Assembly (NCBI GenBank): GCA_003116995.1
Contig: BDSL01000037.1
Span: forward strand, 124,001-188,000
Length of the DNA: 64,000 bases
Direction of reading: 5' to 3'
From: Yamagishiella unicocca
Lineage: Eukaryota; Chlorophyta; Chlorophyceae; Chlamydomonadales; Volvocaceae
Below are positions 32,601 to 40,699 of this stretch, in pieces. Under the pieces are notes generated by a model, which saw nothing but the letters and a program-made list of their open reading frames with translations, was not told the DNA's origin and searched no databases. Position 1 is the stretch's first letter. Each line of letters starts with the position of its first letter. The translations under genes and the position numbers were made by a program.

Positions 32601-34552
32601 AGGGGGCGGACACGCCAGGGCAGGCAGCGCTTGGAAGAGACCACGTGCGGTGTTACGCGGCGTGGATGGGTTTCGGAGGAGAAGAGGATTCGGACGTGGA
32701 TGGGTTTGGGGGGAGAGGAGGAATCATCACGGGACGACATGCGACGTGGGCTGTGGCGACGTGCGACGTGCTGTGCGTGTGGGCTGTGGCGCCCCTACCC
32801 GCCCTACCACTTCCTCACAATGGAACCCCGCCCGCAAACCAACCAGCTACTCTCCGTCCCACGCACTTACCCGTCATGCCGCGCACTGTCGCGCTCCCCA
32901 TCGCATAGAAAAGAGCTCCGAGGCCCCCTCCCCAACTGACAGCTTCGCTGGTGAGCGCCCCCCCCCCCCAATTCTCATGCTTGGCGAGTACCCCGCCAAC
33001 ATCCCACCCCCGCCGCCATAAGGCCCACGTGGCGTGTATTGTGCCCCGCCCCCCGAACCCACCTGCCGTGTAGTACGCCCCGCCCTTGCCGATGGTGGCC
33101 GCTGCTGACCACTGGGACCCCGAGGTTGGGTTGAGCCCTGAGGCGGATAAGAGGCAGGTGGGCAGTAATTTTATTTTGCTTCTTACAACTGAAGCTGCCA
33201 GATGGGGCGGCGGCGGCCCCAATGGAGTTGAGAAGCGACGAGGGCTGTGAAGGGTGCTATGGAGCGGGGAGGGTAGGTTGTGTGTGTACGGCAAGCCGGC
33301 AGGAGGACGTACGGCTGAGGGCGAGGTGAGGTGAGGTGAGGTGGCGGGGGGTACGGCGAGGTGATGTGGGGGGGGAGGTGAGGTGCGGAAGATCGCGACA
33401 TACACGAAGCGTACATACACTCCCTTCTTCTCCTGCTTGCCGCATAGGCACCTCGCCGCCTTCCACATAGTTGGGATTCCTTTATGTGGGTTCCTGCCTG
33501 ATGCTGATGCTGCTGCCGCTGCTGCTGTTGTTTGACCTAGCGCTGGTTACCGCTCGCAGGCAATGACCGCGAAGCTTCACGTCTCCGGTTGCGCCTTCGG
33601 CAACGTCATTAATGGGCCGGGCTAGGCTTTCGCCTCTTTTTTCTTATCCGATTGGTTGATACAATAATACACACGCGCACCTGCCGGGTATCCGTCGGGT
33701 CGCATGGGCACGGTGGCGGGGTTGAGGTAGCCCCACGCGTCGTTGCTGTTGTTGCGGCGAGAGCCTGGGTTGAAGGCTGTGGAGTGCTGTGAGGCGCGTG
33801 AGTGTGGTGGGAGGCAAGACAAGGTGATTCCGAAAGCGCGGTAAGGAGGTCAGGCAAGGGGTTCGGGCAAGGGGTTCAGGCAAGGGGTTCAGGCAAGGGG
33901 TTCAGGCAAGGGGTTCAGGCAAGGGGTTCAGGCAAGGGGTTCAGGCAAGGATGTAGGCACCCCCCTGGTCGGAGAGGGTCCGCAACACTTCGAGCGGTGT
34001 GTTCGGAGGTACACCGGGGGCGTGCCGGGGGTTTGCTGGGGAAGCCGGGGGGTGTCGTACTGATGGGCCGATGAGAGTGATATAAGACGGCGGCGCTGCA
34101 GGGGTGCAGAATGAGGTATGCGAGCGGGCATGTCTGGACGGATACATGGTACAGCACTTCCTGCTGAGCAAGGGAACCAGTAGAGGGGCGAGCGTGGTTG
34201 GCATATGCTGGCGTATGTACACAACCACATACTCGATCCCACCTTCATCAGGTTAACAAAGACAAGGCTGTTTGCGCTCGCCCACCCGCTGCTGTATTGG
34301 GCCGCGGAAAGATCCAAGGGAGGCAGTGCCAGACCTGCGACCAGGGGCGGCCCGACATAAGTGCTCGAAGCAGGGCAAGTGCTGGGAATGGCTGCCTACT
34401 ATCTTGGTATATCAGACATACGTATAGAGATTACCTGTCAGGCCCGCGGTGGCCAGCCTTGCGCCAAGCAGTGCAAAACATGCCGCCACAAACGCACTGA
34501 CTGCAACTCCCCGGAATTTTGTAGCATCTTGTAGGTGCCGTTTCATTTGCAT
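4058..34552 (-). CDS. giant mosaic type I membrane protein: 3 GH-like modules, EGF repeats, KNH, TSP, Ser-Pro rod, REJ, TM
   Basis: One gene of about 45 exons with about 12.6 kb of coding sequence (about 4,200 residues), starting at ATG 34552-34550 and ending with TGA at 4060-4058. I followed it exon by exon: each exon has AG/GT borders and the phase handed over fits the next exon at all but two places. These are after exon 2 (an exon or a longer exon 2 is needed between 33765 and 34242) and the donor of the exon at 23727-23923. Single exons carry the end of one module and the start of the next (28658-29356 joins module A, an EGF repeat and module B; 24366-24562 joins B and EGF; 22480-22770 joins EGF and C), so the modules belong to one protein. 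The least certain link is module C to the KNH domain (17.6-17.3 kb). Likely role is a wall/matrix or adhesion receptor; this is inference. No named gene recognised. Confidence 0.78.
5648..5775. repeat. 25-bp minisatellite in intron of giant gene
   Basis: Five near-perfect copies of taaacagccggattggggag plus agatgga, in the intron between exons 5877-6044 and 4058-5611. Confidence 0.9.
5877..12618 (-). CDS. giant gene, REJ (receptor for egg jelly) region
   Basis: Exons 12376-12618, 11868-11954, 11276-11550, 10727-10799, 10219-10387, 9212-9373, 8497-8677, 7447-7630, 6320-7015, 5877-6044; every junction keeps phase. Typical REJ strands are visible: [35 protein letters not shown] with [20 protein letters not shown], and the late signature [16 protein letters not shown] with [12 protein letters not shown] and LRYEF, which in polycystin-1 reads as the NAPPxGGxCxVxPxxG and GWxDxxxPLxYxF stretch. 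The domain is an extracellular beta-sandwich stalk near the membrane. There is no sign of the PLAT domain or multi-pass channel of polycystins after it, so this is not a polycystin. Confidence 0.75.
8890..9211. repeat. C-rich intron minisatellite
   Basis: Irregular array of ctccagccccgccacccccc units filling much of the intron between exons 9212-9373 and 8497-8677. Extreme strand bias (C on plus, G on the transcribed sense strand). Confidence 0.85.
9840..10205. repeat. 30-bp C-rich minisatellite in intron
   Basis: About a dozen copies of a unit built on cgcccctccccccc and gcccccctcatccgcg, in the intron between 10219 and 9373, ending just before the donor of exon 10219-10387. Confidence 0.85.
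10808..10970. repeat. 20-bp minisatellite in intron
   Basis: Eight copies of gggggtagaggcgggtaaag directly at the acceptor side of exon 10727-10799. Confidence 0.88.
12655..13005. repeat. 24-bp minisatellite in intron
   Basis: About fourteen copies of ggtccaggggggttacataa plus aaga in the intron between the rod exon and exon 12376-12618. Because 24 is a multiple of three, it reads through on the minus strand as LDLFYVTP repeats, but the splice phases of the flanking exons exclude it. Confidence 0.88.
13545..15310 (-). CDS. giant gene, Ser-Pro rod of about 590 residues
   Basis: Uninterrupted coding repeat inside exon 13375-15758. From the N-terminal side: a [10 protein letters not shown] block, a block of 15-residue units of the kind [15 protein letters not shown] (about 45 nt each), then PPNPSPPNP. 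This is the composition of chlorophyte hydroxyproline-rich glycoproteins, in which Pro in SP runs is hydroxylated and arabinosylated to make a stiff polyproline II rod, as in pherophorins and gamete agglutinins. After the rod come Cys-containing residues ([22 protein letters not shown]) to 13375. The plus strand is also open here for almost 700 codons only because the repeats are in register; it is not taken as a gene. Confidence 0.85.
15310..15758 (-). CDS. giant gene, thrombospondin-like and Cys-containing head of the rod exon
   Basis: First part of the long exon 13375-15758. It opens with [20 protein letters not shown], which has the W-S-x-C-x-C and R-x-V-x-C spacing of a short thrombospondin type 1 motif. 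About 110 further residues follow with Cys and N-X-S/T sites ([29 protein letters not shown]), ending at CSSTCP where the Pro-rich rod begins. The second half is not recognised. Confidence 0.6.
16169..17255 (-). CDS. giant gene, linker and Kre9/KNH-type beta-sandwich domain
   Basis: Exons 17067-17255, 16721-16797, 16169-16452 (phases 0, 2, 1). After a Gly/Ala-rich linker the chain reads [10 protein letters not shown], then [16 protein letters not shown] with QPLDITLW, then LKWRVP and [13 protein letters not shown] followed by NYSEPFGV. This is the order of strands in the Kre9/KNH family Ig-like domain (about 100 residues, common in secreted fungal and algal proteins). It probably binds glycan or protein partners; no catalytic role is expected. 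It is the join between the enzyme-like head and the rod, and the point where a gene boundary would have to lie if there were two genes. Confidence 0.65.
17646..22645 (-). CDS. giant gene, glycoside-hydrolase-like module C (acid pair kept)
   Basis: Exons: end of 22480-22770, 21413-21613, 20893-21142, 20070-20201, 19646-19822, 18838-19116, 18154-18561, 17646-17714; all phases agree. Motifs: [99 protein letters not shown] (split by the intron between 19646 and 19116), [34 protein letters not shown], and a last helix [12 protein letters not shown]. It keeps both the NE pair and the YEAG Glu. Of the three modules it is the most complete and closest to the bacterial relatives I remember (YVEYSNEVWN type). 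Activity and substrate unknown. Confidence 0.75.
20222..20420. repeat. G-rich minisatellite in intron
   Basis: Repeats of ggttccggagcagggagg with variable spacing next to the acceptor of exon 20070-20201. Confidence 0.85.
20586..20612. repeat. short interstitial telomere-like repeat
   Basis: aaaccctaaaaccctaaaac contains two to three units of CCCTAAAA, the complement of the TTTTAGGG telomere unit of Chlamydomonas. It lies in an intron of the giant gene. Other single degenerate units occur nearby (19180-19195, 19452-19462). Confidence 0.6.
21828..22368. repeat. 14-bp minisatellite, about 38 copies, in intron
   Basis: Head-to-tail aggctgggtgaaga / aggctgggtgaaaa units occupy most of the intron between exons 22480-22770 and 21413-21613. 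Three units make 42 nt, so the minus strand can be read as [14 protein letters not shown] repeats, but this is intronic. Confidence 0.92.
22645..24530 (-). CDS. giant gene, EGF-like repeat cluster between modules B and C
   Basis: Exons 24366-24562 (second half), 23727-23923, 23058-23226 and the beginning of 22480-22770. Four or five EGF/tenascin-like repeats follow each other, for example [73 protein letters not shown] and [20 protein letters not shown]. The GYSG-DC ending is typical of the family. For the exon starting at 23923 two donors are possible: GTAAGG after 23749 (phase 0) or GTAGTG after 23727 (phase 1); only the second keeps frame with the next exon. No calcium-binding D-I-N-E-C motif here, unlike the gene at 49-54 kb. 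Confidence 0.78.
24520..28780 (-). CDS. giant gene, glycoside-hydrolase-like module B (acid pair kept)
   Basis: Exons: end of 28658-29356, 28329-28481, 27880-28008, 27369-27594, 26598-26872, 25987-26261, 25514-25642, 25172-25345 and the start of 24366-24562. Motifs in order: [113 protein letters not shown]. The NE pair of VEYGNELW sits where clan GH-A enzymes carry the acid/base Glu, and YEAG is where the nucleophile Glu would be; both are present. Substrate unknown; a wall or matrix glycan is a guess. Many N-X-S/T sites fit an extracellular location. Alternative: a binding module that happens to keep these residues. Confidence 0.72.
28813..28896 (-). CDS. giant gene, EGF-like repeat between modules A and B
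   Basis: Within the long exon 28658-29356. The Cys pattern [18 protein letters not shown] followed by AGVSGTACE is a compact EGF/tenascin-type repeat with six Cys. It sits after a Pro/Ala linker that closes module A and directly before the GMNLEG start of module B, so it acts as a spacer. Confidence 0.8.
28993..34334 (-). CDS. giant gene, glycoside-hydrolase-like module A (probably inactive)
   Basis: Exons 34243-34334, (one unresolved), 33681-33764, 33063-33137, 32475-32594, 31889-32016, 31269-31382, 30668-30984, 30105-30299, 29673-29890 and the first half of 28658-29356. Motifs in order, shared with modules B and C: W..F..LMK near the start, [79 protein letters not shown]. These resemble a family of secreted bacterial and algal proteins, often labelled cellulose-binding or hypothetical, with a TIM-barrel clan GH-A look. 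Module A lacks both expected acids: modules B and C have NE after the VEY/VEH strand, here it is GID; they have YEAG later, here it is GYGAG. It is therefore probably a non-catalytic, perhaps glycan-binding copy. Family identity is moderate; the relation to B and C is clear. Confidence 0.7.
33843..33955. repeat. 13-bp minisatellite in first introns of giant gene
   Basis: Tandem ttcaggcaagggg units (about eight) in the region where the unresolved exon of module A should lie. They may have expanded there and hide its borders. Confidence 0.88.
34435..34552 (-). CDS. exon 1 of giant gene: signal peptide
   Basis: Short frame starting ATG at 34552 (a second in-frame ATG at 34546). It encodes a basic n-region [15 protein letters not shown] followed by a hydrophobic stretch [20 protein letters not shown], a textbook secretory signal. 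It ends at a GTAATC donor in phase 1. The next exon (34243-34334) begins after CGCAG with two bases that complete a Gly codon and leads straight into the first conserved motif of module A. This decides the start of the gene. Confidence 0.75.
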
Positions 34553-35260
34553 AATATTGCTGCTAAAAAGCGCTTCACATCACGTTAGAGAAATTCCATC
34601 GATAGCACGCCCTGCATTATTTGGAAACGTGGATACCTGCTTCAAGCAATGTAGCTTTATTCAGCCAATTGCATGTCCTACGCTTGCCAACAGTGCAATT
34701 GGCAATTCCCAAGGGCGGCGCAACCCGATTTGTAAGGAGGATGTGTGGTTATGCATAGGCAATGACTCTAGAGAGAATGGAAACACTTGTCTATCGTTTC
34801 GCTTGGCCTTCCTACTGATTCCCGTGCGCATTTCGTAATGGACTTGTCATGGTAACGGATTTTCCAGTACACTTGTCAGCATCATCCATTATGCGATTGC
34901 GCCTGTCGCGACGCGCGCGGGCGCGGCCTACTAACAACAACCACCCAGAAAATTTCGCGACGGGCTGTGCTAGCAGGGAGCGGCTACCGCAGGTCTGCCC
35001 AGGTCGTTGCGTAATAACTGTCGCCGCACTACGCCCGTAGGAGACGGAAACGCAGCGTTTGACCCACGGGACGACTGTTGGGGAATTCCACTTTAATAGG
35101 GGACTGGTGTAGTCCCTTGTAGTCCTATTCGAGATATCGAGTTGCAGCGGAAGGTTTGTCAGTCTGTTGGGCCCCGCCGTGGGCGGACTAGTTCACGTGC
35201 TCGTGCAGCCTAATGAGACTCTTTGGGGAATGAGCGGCTCTAGAGTCCACACCAGGTAGC
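34553..35260. other. upstream region of giant gene
   Basis: Probable 5' UTR and promoter of the minus-strand gene. Base composition drops to a more AT-rich level from about 34.5 kb. No convincing TATA box placed and no gene seen. Confidence 0.4.
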
Positions 35261-35264
35261 TCAG

Positions 35265-35640
35265 GGAGACAACAGAGTAAGGGTCTGGGGGCCTGGAGCA
35301 CTAGGGACCAGCAGTCTATTAAGGTCTGTAGTCAGCACTGAGTGACTCCTCAGAACAGCAGAGTAAGGGTCTGCGGACCCGGAGGCTAGGGACTGGTCTA
35401 TCAAAGACTGCAGTCATCTTATAGCTCTGGGGAGACCATTTCGGTATTGAACTGGCTGAGAGGCGAACTTTTGGTCTCTGGGGGGACCATTTAGGGACTT
35501 GAACTGTGAGGCGAATTTTAGCTCTCTAGGGAGACCATTTACGGACTTGAACTATGGTCTCTAGGGAGACCATTTAGGGACTGGCTGGGAGGCAGATTTT
35601 GGTCTCGTGAGAGACCATTTCATGGATTATTCTATCCTAT
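35265..35640. repeat. tandem and dispersed repeats with ggtctc/gagacc palindromes
   Basis: Several degenerate copies of tctagggagaccatttaggg spaced about 55 bp apart, preceded by two copies of a 45-bp block with core gggtctgcggacccggaggc. A third copy of that block lies at about 36088-36125, so the 35.3-36.1 kb interval may be bounded by it. Confidence 0.75.
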
Positions 35641-35729
35641 CCATTAATAAAGCAGTGTAACAAACCATAAATATTGATCCCAGCTGCCGCAAATGCATGC
35701 AAACAACCAGCAAACTGGCCCGTAACCGG

Positions 35730-36060
35730 TGTACCCTGGTAACTGGCATACCCCGCTAACTGGCCGGTAACCGGCCTGCCCGGTTACCGGTTTTACGGAA
35801 CGAGCTACTTGCCGATAACCGGCCTGCCCGGTTACCGGTTTTACGGAACGACCTACTGGCCGGTAACCGGCCTGCCCGGTTACCGGTTTATGGGTAACCG
35901 GCCTGCCTGCCCGGTTACCCACCGGTTTACGGAACGAGCTGACCGGGGGGTTACCGGGAAAGTCGGTAATCCCCCGGTTTGGTGCCGGTTAGATAAGACC
36001 CGCCGGTTACCGGTCGTGAAACCGGCCCGCAACTGGCCCGCAACCGGGGCAAGTACTCCC
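35730..36060. repeat. array of CCGGTTACCGG / CCGGTAACCGG palindromes
   Basis: At least ten copies of an 11-bp motif and its reverse complement, arranged in units of about 50-57 bp such as gccggtaaccggcctgcccg followed by gttaccggttttacggaacg. Copies diverge toward 36050. Confidence 0.85.
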
Positions 36061-36231
36061 ATAGGGTAGTCGCTCCTCATAACTGCAGAGCAAGGGTCTG
36101 CGGACCCGGAGGCTAGGGACTGGTCTACTTAAGGCCATGGTCTACTGCTAGTCGCTCCTAGAGGCCTGCGCCCCGAGCCGTTGTATACTATCAACACCGA
36201 TCTTCCCTTTTAGGGCCCGGGTACAATCCCG

Positions 36232-36330
36232 CGCAACGTAATTCTCGCCTGTGCAACGTAATTCCTCGCCTGTGCAACGTAATTCCTCGCCTGTGCAACG
36301 TAATCCGTGGACTGCGCAACGTAATTCGCC
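36232..36330. repeat. short tandem repeat gcaacgtaattcctcgcctgt type
   Basis: Four to five copies of about 20 bp with core gcaacgtaattc; further gcacgtaattc copies up to 36385. Confidence 0.85.
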
Positions 36331-36399
36331 AATCAACTTGGCCCCGTGGCCTCGGCCTCCCGGCCTCGCCCACGGCACGTAATTCACTAGCAGGCCCGG

Positions 36400-37665
36400 C
36401 CCGGCCTCGGGGCCACGTCAGCTGCTGCGTAACAATGTAAGACGTACGTCTAACGGCCAACCGACGCCGGATCCACCCGCGACAGGCAGAAATCCATCCA
36501 ACTTGTTCAACACGTCACGATTACAACAACGTCCGGTCAGCTAGCCTGCTTCTGGCTGCCCAGGGTTCTCTGCGACACGCCCGACAACTCGAGTACATCA
36601 TTAACTGCTCCATGTTTCCAGCCATTTTCGGTTTTTACTATGAGCCGTATTTACCCGCAATGGCAAAAGGATTATCAGAAGGCTTCCACGCTTTCCACGC
36701 ATGGTGATTTGTTCGTGGGTTTCTGCACCGGACCATGTTGCGTTGGTCATACGTATGTGGCTCAGTGTGTTTGCCAAGCGCAGAGCGAGATGCTTCACAT
36801 GCACAGATGGTTGCAGGCGATTTGGGGGCCTTATGTTGCGTGCTTGGCGCATCGCCTGACACTGAACAAGACGGAGGAAACAAATACCGACATGCACCGA
36901 AACAAAGGCAAACCACCAGAACACCAAGTTGACAGGCCGTAGGCATACAGCAGAGCAGCAGCCAGCACCCCAGGGGGAATTTGCACTAGAGGCTCCCCTA
37001 TCATCAGGAACTGGCCACCAACCACGCAACCTAACAGCCCATCACCCGACGAACCAGTGAAGCGCCGCAACGATGCAAACATCGGAACCCGCCACCTCTC
37101 ATCCCATAAGGCACGGACCCCTAGCAGGGCTCAACACGCCTATATAGCCAGAAAGTATGAAGCACGGGAGACCCCGCTCCCCAAGACAATTATATAGTGT
37201 GGCGTTCAAGGGCGTTCCTCAGACAATTTCCCCGATTGAAGTAAGGCGAGAGTACCCGGTGTTTAAAGGATCACGAACGGCGGACTCTTTGTGACAACTG
37301 AATGCCGAACCGCGTACGTGGGTAACACGATGATCCAGTGTCCTCAAGCCAGGGCAAACCCAGGACGACAAAATATACTGCTGCACGTTGGAACTGCAAA
37401 TACCGGTATGCATGCGACAGCAAAGACGGGAACCGTCTTCTTCGTGAAGCAGATGATCGTGTATGTTATTTTCGGTTTAATATGCGTGGATGGGAGAGCG
37501 TGTGGAGGATGAGATCGCGTGCTGTCCGGGACTGGACGACTGGCCTTGGCGTACCTGTACCTGCTGGGATGTCATTATTGTGGGGAACCCGCGCGCTGTT
37601 GTGCGTACCATCAGGCTCCAACTTGTCATCTGGTCCTAGGGCCCCTAGTGCTGGCTTGACCTTTC
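36400..37665. other. no supported gene; possible element remnants
   Basis: Short open frames exist on both strands (for example 36640-36942 plus, 36601-37029 minus) but none shows a recognisable motif or splice partner. Lower GC than the gene regions. Nothing further can be supported. Confidence 0.5.
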
Positions 37666-37669
37666 CAGA

Positions 37670-38470
37670 GCAGTAGCATGCAGCGCCACCGGAAATGCCA
37701 GCATAGTAGTAACGCCAGCATTATACTACGCAATTCGTCGCCTATGGTTGGGGGGAGCTTCCTTGCCGCCAGCACCGGCCCGGTGTCCCCTCGCCTGCAC
37801 CACTTCTGGAATTGCCCCCTTGCTCGTGCAATGTTCGGTTTTTCTGCCGGTCTATCTTGTCGGGGGCGAGCTGTCTTGGCCGCGGCGAGCGAGGTCCCTG
37901 TGCCTTCGGTGCGTTTCGGGGTGTCTGCTCAGGTGTGCTGGTCTTGCTGTGGTCCCCCTGCTTGGGTTAGGCCCGGCTTGCCTCTCTTAAGTCCAGGACA
38001 TGGCCCCCGCCCCTTCTTGTCCTGGGTAAACCGGGCTTGAGGTCACCTAAACACTTCATTTGTTGTGTCGTGAGGTATCTTAGGTCCCCAGCCTGTATCG
38101 TGAGGCGGCGTGCGTACCAGCGTAGCGCATTCGCGCGGTTTCCTCAGCTGGCGCTGTCTCGCATGGCCCCCCGTCTGCTACCATACTTTTACAGCCAACC
38201 CAATTTGGTACCATGGACATGCTGCTATTCCTCTTGCGTTGTAGGGCAGTGTGAGTTGCGCCCGCGCTCGTGTGGCCCACCTGCTCTAAAAAACGCCCGT
38301 TAGAGGGATCCCTTGATAAGCATCTGCCAGGTGGCAATAATCCTGTCCGTTCGCGGCTGCTATTTCCCGGTCCATTTGCGATCTTTTTGCGCGCAGCTTC
38401 CCAGCCCCCGCTGTAAATTTCGTGTACTGGGGACGTTTATTCTGCTCCCGGCCGAGCGGAAATGCGGCCG
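37670..38470 (+). mobile_element. fragment of dispersed element, copy 1
   Basis: Matches, at perhaps 70-75% by eye and in inverse orientation, the sequence at 55150-56240. Shared landmarks in order: gccaccggaaatgccagcat (37683), gggtaaaccgggcttgaggt (38024), gaggtatcttaggtccccag (38071), gctgctattcctcttgcgtt (38221), cgtgtactggggacg (38421). No open frame spans it. The opposite copy joins a retroelement relic, so this is probably part of the same family. Confidence 0.65.
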
Positions 38471-38986
38471 TTTCCAGCTGTTTCTCCGGCCACTACATTT
38501 CGGCATCGGCGGTAGAATGTACGGGCTCGGTGCTCGTGTTGCACGGTCCCGGCCCTCACGACATACGATCTCGGCTTTTTTCAGCAGGGAATGGCATGTC
38601 GAGCATCCTCCGCGATGCCTCCCGACGCTCGCTTGTAATTTTGCCATTTAGAAGTCTCCGTCCTGTACTCGGTCATTTGGCTGTGCGCTCCGTCTGTGCT
38701 GCTCGTCCGACTCGTGTACACACGCTAAATTCGGCATCGGCGGTAGTTTCATACGGTCTCGGATGGGGGAAATCTCGCTACGATGGTCGCCCGGTGAGGG
38801 CGGGCTCTTTTGCCCCCAGTGATCTGTGTCGTGGTCTGCCCCATCGGGCCCGCCTGGTTGCGCTTCCCGGCTTCCGCGCTTGTAGCCGTTCAGGCTCCCT
38901 TGTAATACTCGCATTCTGCTTAAAAAGCATGTTGCGTTTCCATACAGACACGCAAGCCTTCGGGCCGGAATGAAGTTGATTCCTCC

Positions 38987-39043
38987 CGGCAAACATTGGA
39001 CATGTAGTACCTAATGTCGGTACTACAGGTCCAATGTTTGCCG
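38987..39043. repeat. 25-bp inverted repeat (hairpin) with 7-nt loop
   Basis: Left arm 38987-39011 (cggcaaacattggacatgta plus gtacc), loop taatgtc, right arm 39019-39043; the arms are complementary with one mismatch. Could be the end of a transposon, or a foldback RNA. Confidence 0.85.
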
Positions 39044-39454
39044 ATATTAGCTCTGAGTGAGTGGGCTCCAGACCCGATGCTCCAAACACCTGGTACAGCA
39101 AGCCGTCCCAGGCAGCCCGTCTCTGTTGTCGGTTCAGGCGTGCAAGTAATAAGCTAGCCCAGCAACAGTGAACTCGCGATGAACGACGATGAAAGAAACG
39201 CGAGGCGCGAAGACGGACGGCGCTGATCCAAAACTCAAAATACCATACACGATGGTGTGTGCTCGTGATGCTTGCTTTGCCCGGACTCCATCTTGGCTCA
39301 GTTTTCAAACCGCATCCTTAAGGATGCTTGTACCGTACAGTTCTAGATATGGAGCCATTCTATCCCCAGCCTGGCTTCCAATCAACCCTGCCCATCAGGT
39401 CTCCTCCATTCTATCCCCAGCCTGGCTTCCAATGCAACCCAATCAGGCCTCATT

Positions 39455-39515
39455 ATTTATTGTTATTACAGTACGCCGGCACTAGGCCAGGCATGTGTTA
39501 AGGGGGCGGGGCGGT
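39455..39515. repeat. 3' tail of dispersed repeat family
   Basis: ttacagtacgccggcactag followed by gccaggcatgtgttaagggg; the same tail occurs at 48765-48812 after (ATT)n, and a diverged one at about 53945-54015 after (ATA)n. A simple-repeat stretch before a constant tail suggests retroposed ends. Just upstream (39355-39450) a 30-bp segment with core ctatccccagcctggcttcc is duplicated. Confidence 0.7.
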
Positions 39516-40159
39516 GAGGGCCGCCGATCCCGATGGTGTGGGCAGCCAATAGCCATCGGTGTGGTTAGGGAGGACTAACTCTAGTATGAGTTGTTGGGGC
39601 TTAGGCCAGAGACGGGAGCGTGTGCGTCCTACGGGCGGGCGGCTCAACCATCAAGAACACTCAAGTACACCAAGCATGGCGGCATGCTGGACATGGAGCT
39701 GGCGGAAGACCGGTTTCCGGAGAGCGCTTGAATCTCAATAATTGATACAAATATGAGTTAGGGATGTGGCAGGAGCACCAGCCTCCGGCGAGTTGCACTA
39801 AGTGGTCGTGTTCCACAGCGACAATGTGGCGTGGGCCTTAGCGATATGAGGTGGATTGGTACTGGTGGCGCGAGCGTATAGGGTGTACTAGCCGCGTTCA
39901 GCGCGGGGGGGGCCGTAGCTCCCCGACGTTCCCGTTCGTCCCGTCGTTTCATTCCATTTGCGCGAGGGTTGCGACGCGTGCGCGGCGGCGGTGGCCGACC
40001 CACGGGTCGAGCGGCGGCGTCCTGGGCTCTGCGGCGTCCTTAAGCGGCGATGTTTAGCAGGGATGTTGGTGATGTTGTTCTCGTATTGATCCTTGTTCCG
40101 TTGCGTTCAGGAGCGTTGCAGGCGGTGTTGCGGGTTCGAAGCAACATGTCGTACAACCA

Positions 40160-40690
40160 CCCGGACGTCCTCGTGCGGCGTTCCCGAGACGCGAAATTTA
40201 GTGGGGACGTTCCTTTCATCAAGTTATTGCTATCGGATAGCTGCGTGCCCAAAAGCGAGGCCGATCGATGCTTGCAGTAGGAGGCGATGCTTGCCGATTT
40301 TCCCGGACGTCCTCGTGCGGCGTTCCCGAAACGCGAATTTTAGCGGGGACGTTCCTATGATATAGTTATTGCTATCGAATAGCTGCGTGCCCAAGAGCGA
40401 GGCCGTCCGATGCTTTTGAACGCTTCCCGGCGCTCAGTTTCGCGAACGTTCAAACGGCGCTGCATGCGCGAAGCAAGTCGCCCGCAGCACGTACATTTGC
40501 GTTATTTTGTCACTCGTTCCGTTGCGTTCAATAGCGCTGCAAACGGCGATGTAGGCGCGACGCAATCCGTGCTCGCAGCTGGGGCGGGGGGATTCCGCCG
40601 CAGAACGAAGCCGGAGCCCGCGAAATAGTGCGGGCGTCTTCGCGCGGCGTTCCCGAGCCGCGAAATTTAGCAGGGACGTTCCTAACCTGC
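40160..40690. repeat. tandem-like repeats of about 150 bp
   Basis: Core cgtcctcgtgcggcgttccc with gaaatttagnngggacgttcc occurs near 40166, 40308 and 40632. The first two copies also share the downstream ttattgctatcg and agctgcgtgcccaa segments. No coding sense. Confidence 0.75.
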
Positions 40691-40699
40691 ATCTCCTGT

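Noticed and set aside
35265..36330. CRISPR-like array
   Set aside because: Repeats are degenerate, contiguous and palindromic without unique spacers, and the genome is eukaryotic.
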